This document shows, in pieces, positions 1 through 7,693 of a stretch of DNA of 32,415 nucleotides. The notes beneath the pieces are model-generated. The model was not told the DNA's origin, searched no databases, and saw nothing but the letters and a program-made list of their open reading frames with translations. The position numbers were made by a program, and so were the translations under genes. Location: the NCBI RefSeq assembly GCF_016429015.1, contig NZ_JAELTU010000079.1, positions 1 to 32,415 on the forward strand, in the 5' to 3' direction. This stretch comes from Rhizobium sp. ASV20. Its GTDB lineage: Bacteria; Pseudomonadota; Alphaproteobacteria; Rhizobiales; Rhizobiaceae. Each line of letters opens with the position of its first letter. The first letter of the stretch is position 1.

Positions 1-1
1 G

Positions 2-979
2 GCGGCTCGGGTCGTCCTGTCGTCCGGCGCGCTGGCAACACCTGCTATCCTCATGCGCTCGGGCGTCGGGCCGGCGACCCACCTCGTCGATTGCGGCATC
101 AATGTCGTCTGCGATCTGCCCGGCATCGGGCAGAACCTGATGGAGCATCCCTCCGCCGGCCTTGTCCCTTATCTTAAACCCTCGGCCCGGCAAAAGGGTG
201 TGCCCGACTATCACATCCCGATCGGCTACCGCTTTTCGTCCGGTCTTGAGGGTTGTCCCGAAGGGGACATGCACATGAATTTCGTGACACGCGCCGCGTG
301 GCATTCCGTGGGACGCCAGCTCGGTTCAGTCTTCTTCTGGGTCAACAAGTCCTACTCGCGTGGCCAGCTGCTTCTGGACCCGGCTGCACCAGACGGACCG
401 CCCCGCATCGACTTTCGTATGCTTTCCGATCGCCGCGATCTCGTGCGCCTTGCCGATGCTTTCGAGCGTGCGGTGCGATTGACCTCCGATCCAAGTCTTG
501 GCGCCGTCGTGTCAGGCGTCTATGCCGGCGGCATGTCGGAGATCGGCAAGCGCTTTTCAAAACCTTCCAGACTGGGAGCGGTCATCACCGCCATTGGCGC
601 CGTTGGGCTCGACGCGATCGGCAGTCTGCGTGAGAGGGTTTTTCCCTTCATGCTGTCGAATTACGACGATCCGAAACGGCTGGCGAGCAACCGTGCCGAT
701 CTCGAGGCCTATATTGCCGAGATCGTCGGGGGTGTATGGCACCCATCCGGCACGTGCCGCATGGGTGCGGCCGGCGACAGGCTGGCGGTCACCGACAGCA
801 GAGGAAAGGTGAGGGGCCTTGAGAGCCTCTACGTCTGCGATGCATCGCTCATGCCGACCATCCCCTGTGCGAACACGAATGTGCCGACGATCATGATTGC
901 CGAGAAAATCGCCGACGGTCTGAAACGGCAGCCTGTTCGCGACACCGGTCACGGCGCGCGAAGCGGTGGGCACGCTTGA
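2..979 (+). CDS. GMC-family FAD-dependent oxidoreductase, 5'-truncated
   Basis: This is the C-terminal part of a glucose-methanol-choline oxidoreductase, a family that oxidises alcohols with FAD (choline dehydrogenase is one member). The reading frame is open from nt 2, so the start and the FAD-binding Rossmann motif lie left of the window. The first codons give the second GMC signature, with the ending TPAILMRSGVG. Near the end, WHPSGTCRMG carries the expected catalytic His, and CANTNVPTIMIAEKIADGL is the usual C-terminal block with the second active-site residue (Asn). The flanking betaine importer suggests a quaternary-amine or amino-alcohol substrate, but this is inference. The middle of the protein does not look especially like BetA, so I do not call it choline dehydrogenase. 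It converges on the xre gene with a 28-nt gap. Confidence 0.9.
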   Translation, partial: AARVVLSSGALATPAILMRSGVGPATHLVDCGINVVCDLPGIGQNLMEHPSAGLVPYLKPSARQKGVPDYHIPIGYRFSSGLEGCPEGDMHMNFVTRAAWHSVGRQLGSVFFWVNKSYSRGQLLLDPAAPDGPPRIDFRMLSDRRDLVRLADAFERAVRLTSDPSLGAVVSGVYAGGMSEIGKRFSKPSRLGAVITAIGAVGLDAIGSLRERVFPFMLSNYDDPKRLASNRADLEAYIAEIVGGVWHPSGTCRMGAAGDRLAVTDSRGKVRGLESLYVCDASLMPTIPCANTNVPTIMIAEKIADGLKRQPVRDTGHGARSGGHA

Positions 980-1007
980 AAGAGCTCAGCTTCGCCCACC
1001 GCCTGCA

Positions 1008-1301
1008 TTAGAGAGTTTCGGACATTGCGACGGACGGTTCGCTGTTCCTCCAGATTGGGCCGATGCCTCGACCGCTCACTAGCCAGGCTAGGCTGATATG
1101 AAGCGAGTCCGCAATCTCCTCAAGGTAGGCCGGATCGGGCTCGTCTCGGTCATTTTCCCAGGCTAGCCACATCTGCTTCGATACGGCTACCAGCAAAGCC
1201 GCATCCTCTGCGGAGAGCCCGCAGGCATCGCGCGCCAATGACATGCGACCTCCGAGCGTGTCGTCGGCCGCAAGCGTCCAGTCTGGGGTCTGATTGCACA
1301 T
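1008..1301 (-). CDS. XRE/Cro-family helix-turn-helix regulator, 97 aa
   Basis: A small DNA-binding protein. Residues about 18-75 form an XRE-type helix-turn-helix: MSLARDACGLSAEDAALLV, then SKQMWLAWEN, then a C-terminal SLHISLAWLVSGRG that is typical of the end of this domain. There is no ligand-binding domain. The start is supported by GAGGTG ending six bases before the ATG. It is the last gene of the minus-strand proVWX unit, 62 nt after proX and behind a hairpin, so it may be read through at low level or have its own promoter. A role in controlling the betaine importer or the converging GMC gene is plausible from position only. Confidence 0.75.
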   Translation of the reverse strand: MCNQTPDWTLAADDTLGGRMSLARDACGLSAEDAALLVAVSKQMWLAWENDRDEPDPAYLEEIADSLHISLAWLVSGRGIGPIWRNSEPSVAMSETL

Positions 1302-1327
1302 TCATGTCACCTCGATGTGGGAAGGAA

Positions 1328-1350
1328 GCCCCGCCGCGACGCGGCGAGGC
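1328..1350 (-). terminator. GC-rich hairpin after proX (terminator or attenuator)
   Basis: CGCCGC (1332-1337), loop GAC, then GCGGCG (1341-1346), extended by GCC/GGC across one mismatch to a stem of about ten pairs. On the minus strand it sits just past the proX stop and is followed by CTTCCTTCCC, only moderately T-rich. It probably reduces transcription into xre or protects the proX end of the mRNA. Confidence 0.45.
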
Positions 1351-1363
1351 TGCAATGGCGATG

Positions 1364-2236
1364 TCAGCCTTCGTCGCCGATCCAGGACTTCACTTGTTCG
1401 GGATGATCCTTGATGTACTTGTCGACTGCCTGATCGTAGGAGGTCGTCTGCGCATTAAACATTGCTGCCTCCAGGTCGGAGATCGGCAATTTCATGCGTG
1501 ACAGGAAACCGGCAACCTTCGGGTTCTCGCTTGTGAAGCCTTTCCTGGCGAGCACATCCACGTGCTCCGCCTCGCCGAGCGATTTCTTCGGATCGGCAAT
1601 GTAGCGAAGCTTGTATTTGCCGAACATCCAGTGCGGGCTCCAGGACGTGGCCACAAACCATTTCTCGCTGCGCATGTCGCGGTCGACCGTGGTCAACATG
1701 CCCGCTTCGCTCGAGACCTGAAGCTTGTATTTGTCGAGGCTATAGTCCTTGAGCGCCTTCTCGGAAAGGCGTGTCAGACCGGCGCCGGGATCGATGCCCT
1801 GCACAGTACCCGCCAGCTTTTCCTGGATTTCCGGTTTCTTCAGATCTTCGATCGAACCGATCTGGTCTTGCGGAATATAGGCGGGCACCACCCAGCCGAG
1901 CTTTGCACCGTCATAGACCGTGCCGAGCGTCTCCACGCGGTTCTCGACCTTGGCATAATAGTCCGCATGTGTCTGTGGCAGCCAGGCCATCATCATGGCA
2001 TCCAGATTGCCGCGGCCGACGCCCTGGTAAAGCGGCGCGACATCTGTCTGCACCAATTCAACCTTTTGGCCAAGCTTGTCCGTTATCAACTTGGCGGCGA
2101 GCTTGGTGACGAACTCGGCGTCGGACCAGGCGGCCCAGCCGATCTTCACCGGCTTGCTATCTTCCGCCATTGCGGTTGCCGTCATACCGCTGCAAAGCGT
2201 GGCGGCAAGGCCCAATGTTGCGAGTATCTTGAACAT
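1364..2236 (-). CDS. proX: Glycine betaine/proline-type ABC transporter substrate-binding protein
   Basis: Periplasmic binding protein of the OpuAC/ProX family, 290 aa. Residues 1-24 are a Sec signal peptide (hydrophobic core after MFKIL, cleavage near TAMA-ED). The mature protein starts with KIGWAAWSDAEF and contains MMMAWLPQTHADYY, GAKLGWVVPAYI, GIDPGAGLTRLSEKAL and ATSWSPHWMFGKYKLRYI. This series is characteristic of the family, with conserved Trp residues that form the cage around a trimethylammonium group. The start has AGGAG eight bases upstream. It follows proW by 67 nt. Ligand choice (glycine betaine, choline, proline betaine, histidine in some rhizobial homologues) cannot be read from the sequence. 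The nearby carnitine pathway makes glycine betaine a natural guess. Confidence 0.92.
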   Translation of the reverse strand: MFKILATLGLAATLCSGMTATAMAEDSKPVKIGWAAWSDAEFVTKLAAKLITDKLGQKVELVQTDVAPLYQGVGRGNLDAMMMAWLPQTHADYYAKVENRVETLGTVYDGAKLGWVVPAYIPQDQIGSIEDLKKPEIQEKLAGTVQGIDPGAGLTRLSEKALKDYSLDKYKLQVSSEAGMLTTVDRDMRSEKWFVATSWSPHWMFGKYKLRYIADPKKSLGEAEHVDVLARKGFTSENPKVAGFLSRMKLPISDLEAAMFNAQTTSYDQAVDKYIKDHPEQVKSWIGDEG

Positions 2237-2303
2237 GGTTGTTGCTCCTTTCTGGAAGGGTCGCAGTTGGCGGCAGAGGCCGCCTTGCTCTCAGGTGAAA
2301 AGT

Positions 2304-3185
2304 TCAGGCCGTAGCCGTCACCAGGGGCTCGCTTTCGCTCCTTCGGAAGAGCGATTGCAGCAGGGTGAGCCGGCGGGAGCCAAGGCTCTGGGTGATCCGG
2401 TCGAGAATGACGGCGAGGATGACGACTGCCAGTCCTCCTTCGAAGCCTGTGCCGACATCGAGGCGCTGGATGCCCGTCAGGACCGTGTTGCCAATGCCGC
2501 CCGCACCGATCATCGAGGCGATGACGACCATGGAGAGCGACAGCATGATCGTCTGATTGATGCCGGCCATGATCGACGGCATGGCGTTCGGCAGCTGCAC
2601 CTTGAACAGCAGCTGCGCCGAGGTGCAGCCGAAGGCATTGCCGGCCTCGATGAATTCGGGATGGACCTGGCGAATGCCGAGATTGGTCAGGCGCACCACT
2701 GGCGGCATCGAGAAGATTACCGTTGCGATCGCGCCGGGCACGGCGCCGAGACCGAAGAACATGGCAGCCGGTATCAGATAGACGAAGGCAGGCATCGTCT
2801 GCATCAGGTCGAGGATGGGGCGAACCGCAGCAGCGATCGCATTGCGGCTTGCCATGGCAATGCCGAGCGGCAGGCCCACGATCATTGCCATCAACGTAGA
2901 GGCGATGACCAGCGACAGCGTCTCCATCATCGCGCCCCAAAGGCCCATGTGATTGACCAGGAAAAGCGAGATGCCGGTAAAGACGGCAAAGGCAAACCCG
3001 ACCCGCCATAGGGACAGGAGAACGAAAATGGCGATGCCGACCGGCATCGGGATCGCGACCAGTGCGCCCTGGATGGAACCGGTGACGAAGCCAATGATTG
3101 CGGCGATTGCGTCGAGCGCGGGTGAAAAATTGTCGAGAATGTAATTGACGGCACTGTCGATGCCGTCGCCGATATCGAAGGTCAT
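2304..3185 (-). CDS. proW: Glycine betaine/proline-type ABC transporter permease
   Basis: Inner-membrane channel subunit of the ProW/OpuAB family, 293 aa with about six hydrophobic segments. After a hydrophilic start and a segment at about residues 30-60, the BPD_transp_1 core covers about 85-275. The coupling-loop region reads PPVVRLTNLGIRQVHPEFIEAGNAFGCT and matches the EAA loop that contacts the ATPase. A further family block is MLSLSMVVIASMIGAGGIG. It sits 24 nt after proV and 67 nt before proX, so the three genes form one transcription unit. The ribosome-binding site is weak (GGAAA). Confidence 0.92.
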   Translation of the reverse strand: MTFDIGDGIDSAVNYILDNFSPALDAIAAIIGFVTGSIQGALVAIPMPVGIAIFVLLSLWRVGFAFAVFTGISLFLVNHMGLWGAMMETLSLVIASTLMAMIVGLPLGIAMASRNAIAAAVRPILDLMQTMPAFVYLIPAAMFFGLGAVPGAIATVIFSMPPVVRLTNLGIRQVHPEFIEAGNAFGCTSAQLLFKVQLPNAMPSIMAGINQTIMLSLSMVVIASMIGAGGIGNTVLTGIQRLDVGTGFEGGLAVVILAVILDRITQSLGSRRLTLLQSLFRRSESEPLVTATA

Positions 3186-3209
3186 GGAGTTTTCCGATTT
3201 GTTTGGAGG

Positions 3210-4442
3210 TCAGCTTGCGCGATCGAGCGTTTCGAGCAGCGCCGATTTGCTGATGGAGCCGAGATAGCGATTGTTGTCATCGACCACGGGCACGGGCCAT
3301 GGGCTGGCCGCGACCCTGCCGAGAACGCCGGAAAGCGGCTCGGCGGCGGGGATGGGCTCTATTTCGGGAAGAAAGGCGCTGCGATAGGCATCGGCAGCAT
3401 TTGCCCTTAGATTTTCGACGAGCGACGCATGGCTGACCATGCCGTGATAGGTCTTGTCGCGACCGAGGATGATTGCATATTCCCGGTCGAAGTTTTTCAT
3501 CCGCTCCAATGCCGCTGCGGCCGAAACGCCCTGGCGCTCGATGATCGTCACCTGCGTCTTGCGCGCGACGTCACCGGCCCTGAATACTTGGGAAACATCG
3601 ACATTGCGGAAGAAGGAGCGGACATAATCGTTGGCGGGGCTCATGACGATTTCGTCGGGCGTACCCACCTGGATGACATTGCCGTTCTGCATGATGCAGA
3701 TGCGATCGCCGATCCGCATCGCTTCGTCGATATCGTGACTGACGAAGACGATCGTTCGGCTGTGCTGCGCCTGCAGGCGCACGAGCTCGTCCTGCATCTC
3801 CGTGCGGATCAGCGGATCAAGCGCCGAAAAGGCCTCGTCCATCAACAGGACGGTCGGCTCGTTGGCAAGCGCACGCGCCAGGCCGACGCGCTGCTTCATG
3901 CCGCCGGACAGCTGATCGGGATGGCTGTTGGCATAGCCGTCGAGGCTGACGGCCTCAAGTGCTGCCATGGCTTTTTGCTTGCGCTCCGCTTCGCCGACGC
4001 CTGCCACCTCAAGGCCGAACGCGACGTTGTTCAACACGGTGCGGTTCGGCAGCAGTGCGAAGGACTGGAAGACCATGCTGATTTCGCGGCGGCGCAGCGC
4101 GATCAGTTCGCGGCGTGACATCTGGGTGATATCCTTGCCGTCGATCTCGACGGAACCGGCAGTCGGTTCGATCAGCCGATTGAGCAGGCGAAGAAGGGTG
4201 GATTTGCCCGATCCGGAAAGGCCCATGATGACGAAGATTTCGCCGGCCCGGATGTCGAAGCTTGCATTATTGACGCCGACAGAGCAGCCGGTCGTGGCGT
4301 GAATTTCCGATTTCGATTTGCCGGCGTGGATCAATTCCATGGCCCTTGAAGGGCGTTCGCCGAAGATCTTGTAAATGTTCTTGAGACTGATTTTGGTCGA
4401 AGCCGGATGTCCCAGCGCGTCGTTTTCAGTTGCAAATGCCAT
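3210..4442 (-). CDS. proV: Glycine betaine/proline-type ABC transporter ATP-binding protein with CBS domains
   Basis: ATPase of the ProV/OpuAA family, 410 aa. It has Walker A GLSGSGKST (Lys80), Q-loop VFQSFALLP, ABC signature LSGGMKQR (about 178-185), Walker B TVLLMDEAFSALD (Asp202-Glu203) and switch His in VFVSHDIDEA. After about residue 285 come two CBS repeats (block near REYAIILGRDKTYHGMVS and final block VPVVDDNNRYLGSISKSALL). In OpuA-type systems these CBS domains sense ionic strength or nucleotides and gate transport under osmotic stress. An N-terminal leader of about 60 residues is normal for ProV. It is the first gene of the minus-strand proV-proW-proX operon. Start supported by AGGA five bases before the ATG. 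Confidence 0.94.
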   Translation of the reverse strand: MAFATENDALGHPASTKISLKNIYKIFGERPSRAMELIHAGKSKSEIHATTGCSVGVNNASFDIRAGEIFVIMGLSGSGKSTLLRLLNRLIEPTAGSVEIDGKDITQMSRRELIALRRREISMVFQSFALLPNRTVLNNVAFGLEVAGVGEAERKQKAMAALEAVSLDGYANSHPDQLSGGMKQRVGLARALANEPTVLLMDEAFSALDPLIRTEMQDELVRLQAQHSRTIVFVSHDIDEAMRIGDRICIMQNGNVIQVGTPDEIVMSPANDYVRSFFRNVDVSQVFRAGDVARKTQVTIIERQGVSAAAALERMKNFDREYAIILGRDKTYHGMVSHASLVENLRANAADAYRSAFLPEIEPIPAAEPLSGVLGRVAASPWPVPVVDDNNRYLGSISKSALLETLDRAS

Positions 4443-4932
4443 AAAATCCTGGGCCTGCGACTCGATAGTCCAGGCATGCTCCTTAGTTGTTGTTTGTTCT
4501 TCGATGCCGACAGCCGCGGATCAATGCGCTGTCTTCAGGCTTGCGATCCGACGATGAATGCGTCTGCAAGCGGAAGTGTCGTTTGTCAATCGAGAGGCCG
4601 GAAAGGCGTGAAAGACGGCGAAAAAGACGACTAGTTTCAAAATACTTGCTCGGTGCAGGGGTAATCCGTCACTCGTCTCTATTTGCCGATCTTAAGGTGA
4701 TCGACACGGACTGTCCATAGAAATTTGAGAATAGTTATATCACGCCGTGACATTCGTAATCAAATTGATATTATTTGATTCTGAATGGGAGATGAACAAA
4801 TTAATCGGATTGATGTGTTTACATTGTAGCCGCCATAGTCCGACCATGTGTCCGAAAATAGTCTGTTGCGCCGAATGGATGCTATCGAAGCGACCGTTGC
4901 AAATTGTAACATCTGGTAGAGTAGGTGAATTG
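4443..4932. other. Intergenic region between proV and the response regulator, no gene
   Basis: A 490-nt divergent region, with an AT-rich right half (about 4720-4860). I see no convincing gene: short open frames here have no ribosome-binding site or family resemblance. It should hold the proVWX promoter (leftward) and that of the response regulator (rightward). A TTGACA -35-like hexamer lies on the minus strand at 4584-4589, but no good -10 follows at the usual distance, so I do not call a promoter. Confidence 0.6.
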
Positions 4933-5352
4933 ATGAAGCGCGTCCTGATTGTCGAGGATGATCCGTTGATTGCAATCGACCTTGAACAGACCATCCATGA
5001 TCTGGGATACAGGACGTCTGGAATTGCAAACAGTTTTGACAGCGCAAAGCGCCTTGCGCCTCATTCGGAACTCGCCCTCGTGGACGTGCACCTGATCGAC
5101 GGTGCGACTGGCCCGCGTATCGGGCAACTTCTGTCAGAGGAATTCGGAATCTCGGTGGTCATGCTCACGGGCAATCCAGAGCTTATTGCCGACGGCATTC
5201 CGGGTGTCATCGGCGTCATCTCCAAGCCCGCTCAACCGATCACAATCAAGGAGCTGCTTGAATTTATGGTGAACGACACCGGTCAGCCGACACGTTACCC
5301 ATCGGCGCTGCGCTTGTTTTCGTTCGACCGGAATCCCGCATCAGCAAAATAG
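4933..5352 (+). CDS. Single-domain response regulator (receiver only), 139 aa
   Basis: A CheY-like receiver domain with no output domain. It starts KRVLIVEDDP (acidic pocket Asp9-Asp10). The likely phosphorylated residue is Asp51 in LALVDVHL, the switch Thr lies in VVMLTGN, and the conserved Lys98 is in ISKPAQP. The frame is open 62 codons further upstream, but this ATG is chosen because AGGTGA lies four bases before it and the family start MKRVLIVEDDP falls exactly here. The last 30 residues or so are not conserved. It is followed after 13 nt by a 98-aa protein, so the two are probably co-transcribed. No histidine kinase is adjacent, so its phosphodonor is unknown. Confidence 0.88.
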   Translation: MKRVLIVEDDPLIAIDLEQTIHDLGYRTSGIANSFDSAKRLAPHSELALVDVHLIDGATGPRIGQLLSEEFGISVVMLTGNPELIADGIPGVIGVISKPAQPITIKELLEFMVNDTGQPTRYPSALRLFSFDRNPASAK

Positions 5353-5365
5353 GGGAAGCAGCATT

Positions 5366-5662
5366 ATGGATAAAGGCGACTCCCTCGACGCGCTGTCGAG
5401 ACGTTTTGAACAACTGTTGCAACGCCAAGGCATTCTGGATGAGCAAGGCGACATACCTCCCGCCATGGTCGACGAGTTATCATTGCAACTACAGCTTAAA
5501 TTCCGCGGCCTCCTCGCAAATATGGTTGAGCTGAGAGGGCTGATCGAGGTCGGTCGGGATGTCCGCCGCGGTAAGCTGCTCTCCGCGGCTGTTGTGGGCG
5601 CCACCCAATGCATGATGGAGGAGGTTTGCCATGAATTGGAAGGCAATCCGCAAAAACAATAG
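5366..5662 (+). CDS. Conserved-looking hypothetical protein, 98 aa
   Basis: I do not recognise this family. It starts 13 nt after the response regulator, with AGGGGAAG about six bases upstream of the ATG, so translation is well supported. The protein has no signal peptide or membrane segment. It looks almost wholly helical and charged: an N-terminal stretch around SRRFEQLLQRQGIL, a central LSLQLQLKFRGLLANMVELRGL and a C-terminal ATQCMMEEVCHELEGN. Being helical and paired with a receiver-only protein, it could be a partner of that receiver. No conserved HPt-type phospho-histidine motif can be seen, so this is a guess. Confidence 0.65.
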   Translation: MDKGDSLDALSRRFEQLLQRQGILDEQGDIPPAMVDELSLQLQLKFRGLLANMVELRGLIEVGRDVRRGKLLSAAVVGATQCMMEEVCHELEGNPQKQ

Positions 5663-5746
5663 CATTTCCGCCGCGCATGACCTGGTTGAAATCATGGTCG
5701 TGGGCCAGGGCCCGACCCGCCGGCAACGACACGAGGCTGATTGCGA

Positions 5747-6217
5747 TTAAGTCGCTTTCGACAGGCGCCGAAGCCGCCTCAGGGAATCAACCAGCAACTC
5801 TTCATTCTCGAACATTCCCCTGAGATGGACCCTTGCCAGCCGCTCGACAAGTTCCTGACCAAGCTCGGTCAGACCGATCAGCACGCTTCGTTTGTCTTCC
5901 TGGCTGGGAATGCGGATCGCGAGACCTGCCGCCTCCAACCGATCGACGAGCTGTACCGCGCTGTTATGTTGCAACAGCATTTGTTCGGCGAGCTCCCGCA
6001 TCATGATCCTTCCCGATGTGGTGATCTTGATCACCAGCAAGGCTTGGTATTGTTGCGACGTCACACCGGCTTCCAAAAGTGCAGCCTCGCTGAATGAAAG
6101 AAATCGACGCATGGCAAGCCGCACGCCTGCAAGGCTTTGATACACATCGAGATTGAGAGGCTGGCTTTCCTCAAATGCATGCTTTCGAAATCGCTTGGGC
6201 CGCCTGTCACGGAGCAT
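5747..6217 (-). CDS. MarR-family transcriptional regulator
   Basis: A winged helix-turn-helix repressor of about 156 aa. The centre reads SQQYQALLVIKITTSGRIMMRELAEQMLL, then the recognition helix HNSAVQLVDRLEAAGLAIR, then the wing with the family motif DKRSVLIGLTELGQELVE. The frame is open up to 6274, but the start is placed at 6217 because GGAGG (plus-strand CCTCC at 6227-6231) lies nine bases upstream. The ATG at 6223 is only three bases from it. A perfect inverted repeat (6230-6254) overlaps this ribosome-binding site, which fits autorepression. The gene converges with the 98-aa gene. The ligand is unknown. Confidence 0.88.
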   Translation of the reverse strand: MLRDRRPKRFRKHAFEESQPLNLDVYQSLAGVRLAMRRFLSFSEAALLEAGVTSQQYQALLVIKITTSGRIMMRELAEQMLLQHNSAVQLVDRLEAAGLAIRIPSQEDKRSVLIGLTELGQELVERLARVHLRGMFENEELLVDSLRRLRRLSKAT

Positions 6218-6229
6218 GCACATTGTCCT

Positions 6230-6254
6230 CCATATATCCCGAGACGATATATGG
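6230..6254. promoter_or_regulatory. Inverted repeat over the marR ribosome-binding site, likely operator
   Basis: CCATATATC (6230-6238), seven-base spacer, GATATATGG (6246-6254): a perfect 9-bp inverted repeat. The core ATATATC-N7-GATATAT recurs exactly, with the same spacer length, at 7146-7166. It lies directly upstream of the marR start and overlaps its Shine-Dalgarno, so binding would block marR expression. Confidence 0.6.
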
Positions 6255-6379
6255 CCGGCGGTGTCGACTGGCAAGCGATCCGAGCGGACGTCAGAGACAC
6301 GTATATGAGGATGCTGACCGCCAGGGTCAGGCAGGAACTTGACGTTTGGATGATGGAACTGGCGCCGCGAGCTCCTTAG
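6251..6379 (+). CDS. Possible small protein (42 aa) divergent from marR
   Basis: A short frame starting MAGGVDWQAIRADVRDTYMR and ending in APRAP. Its third codon positions are mostly G or C, as in real genes of this genome, and it would form an amphipathic helix. The ATG falls inside the right arm of the putative operator and there is no clear ribosome-binding site. No family is recognised. It may be chance, or a small gene repressed together with marR. Confidence 0.25.
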   Translation: MAGGVDWQAIRADVRDTYMRMLTARVRQELDVWMMELAPRAP

Positions 6380-6478
6380 GCCAAGACATGGACCGGTCGC
6401 TGCATGCGATCACTATCGCTGCCAGGGCGCCCGCCCATCGCCGGATGCGACGGGCAGGAAGAGGAGTTATCTCTACTC

Positions 6479-6976
6479 CTACTTACATTTCCGTATCCGC
6501 TCCAGGGCGGCCGAAACGCCAGACAGCGAGTATGTGTAGCTAGTTGCCGTTCCTCGCTTGGAGGTGGCGTGAAGCTCCAACTTATCTCCCGATTTCAGGG
6601 CCTGGACCATGGATGGCTGGTCAGCTTCATTTTGAACCCAGCCATGCCTGTCCTTGGTGAACATCGTAAACGTTCTATCGCCAATCACGGCCGTCATCGG
6701 AACTCCCTGCCTGAGATCGTAACCTGCCATTGCCTGGGGTACGTATTCTGCCGCCGAAGGGTGCGCGACCATAAAGAAATTGGTACCGTGATCCACGCTG
6801 GAGGGCTTCTCTGAGATCGGTGCCGACAGAATATAGCAACTCAGGCCATCGTCGGACTTATATGAAAATGCGTCCCACGCGCCGAATTGATCAATCCGGA
6901 CAGGTGTCGCCGCATTGGCTGCAGTGAGCGTGGATACGGTGAGCACGAGAGAGGCTGCGAGAATTTTGACAGTCAT
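6479..6976 (-). CDS. IalB-family (invasion-associated locus B) periplasmic protein
   Basis: A secreted protein of 165 aa. Residues 1-22 form a Sec signal peptide (hydrophobic core LAASLVLTVSTL, cleavage after ANA). The mature part follows the IalB pattern: FGAWDAFSYKSDDGLSCYIL, a central MVAHPSAAEY, DLRQGVPMTAVIGDRTFTMF, then LKSGDKLELHATSKRGT and a C-terminal SAALERIRKCK. Two Cys residues, one early and one at the end, could form a disulphide. IalB is tied to host-cell invasion in Bartonella, but the family is common in free-living rhizobia with unknown role. Start supported by AGGAAACG before the ATG. It stands alone on the minus strand, with a dense set of palindromes 140-190 nt upstream. 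Confidence 0.82.
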   Translation of the reverse strand: MTVKILAASLVLTVSTLTAANAATPVRIDQFGAWDAFSYKSDDGLSCYILSAPISEKPSSVDHGTNFFMVAHPSAAEYVPQAMAGYDLRQGVPMTAVIGDRTFTMFTKDRHGWVQNEADQPSMVQALKSGDKLELHATSKRGTATSYTYSLSGVSAALERIRKCK

Positions 6977-7117
6977 CGTTTCCTATCATTTCTTTTGTCG
7001 AGGAAGCCCGACGCGAACATACGCACAGATCTATCTTTACGCTCGCAAGCGTGTCGCCATTGAATGGTTCGCTGCGGACAATTTCCTTCGATACGGATGT
7101 GAAAGGACCCGCCAATG

Positions 7118-7166
7118 CGAATCGATTCGTCTTACAACGAATAAAATATATCATGCCATGATATAT
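7118..7166. promoter_or_regulatory. Cluster of palindromes upstream of ialB, second copy of the marR-type motif
   Basis: Three perfect inverted repeats in 49 nt: CGAATCGATTCG (7118-7129), ATTCGT-N6-ACGAAT (7125-7142), and ATATATCATG-C-CATGATATAT (7146-7166). The last contains ATATATC-N7-GATATAT, identical in half-sites and spacing to the repeat over the marR ribosome-binding site. The region is AT-rich and non-coding. It probably holds operators acting on ialB (leftward, 170 nt away) or on a rightward transcript. Confidence 0.5.
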
Positions 7167-7319
7167 GTGGTTAACAGGCGCCCGGACCTTAATCGGATTC
7201 CTGCTCATTTCACGTGGCACGATGGCCGTACACGCGCTCTTGGCAGTTCAGGTGTCACATTGCATTTGGTTGTAAAAATGTGGTGGCATGGTTTGGGATT
7301 GGCGTTATCCACGCTCTGA

Positions 7320-7445
7320 GAAGGTCTGGTCAGCGTTGCCGAACTGGCAGGCGTCGGTATCGCGATCCTGGACCGCGTGATGAACGAGCGCGGCAATGTT
7401 TCGCAAAAGACAGCCCGGAGGGTTGTGGAAGCGGCACAGCTGTGA
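7320..7445 (+). pseudogene. Remnant of a LacI-family regulator (DNA-binding domain only)
   Basis: The frame encodes VSVAELAGVGIAILDRVMNE followed by RGNVSQKTARRVVEAAQL and a TGA at 7443-7445. This is the helix-turn-helix and hinge start of a LacI-family repressor. It has no start codon (a stop precedes it at 7317-7319), and the sugar-binding domain is absent downstream. It is therefore a broken relic. Bases 7446-7693 hold no recognisable continuation. Confidence 0.65.
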
Positions 7446-7693
7446 ATCGGCACGAGGGCTACAAGCGCGATAGGCAATTGTTTTCGCTGCGGCGTCTGGG
7501 GTCATTTCGTGATGCTTATTCACATCCGATGAAACCCGTAGCTGCCGCCGTTGATGGGACAAGAAGCCACGATCATGGCCGCTGTGTCGTCGGTCTAGGA
7601 TGTCGCCGGTGTGGCGATCTCGGGCGCAAGCAGATAGGCGGCTTGTTCGCATAACCATGCTATGGTGCCGACCTGCAAACATGAAGGGTTCCG

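Noticed and set aside
2..979. Calling the GMC oxidoreductase a choline dehydrogenase (betA)
   Set aside because: The context fits, but only generic GMC motifs are visible in the truncated protein, so substrate assignment is unsupported.
4584..4589. TTGACA hexamer on the minus strand as the proVWX promoter
   Set aside because: No acceptable -10 element follows at 16-18 bases.
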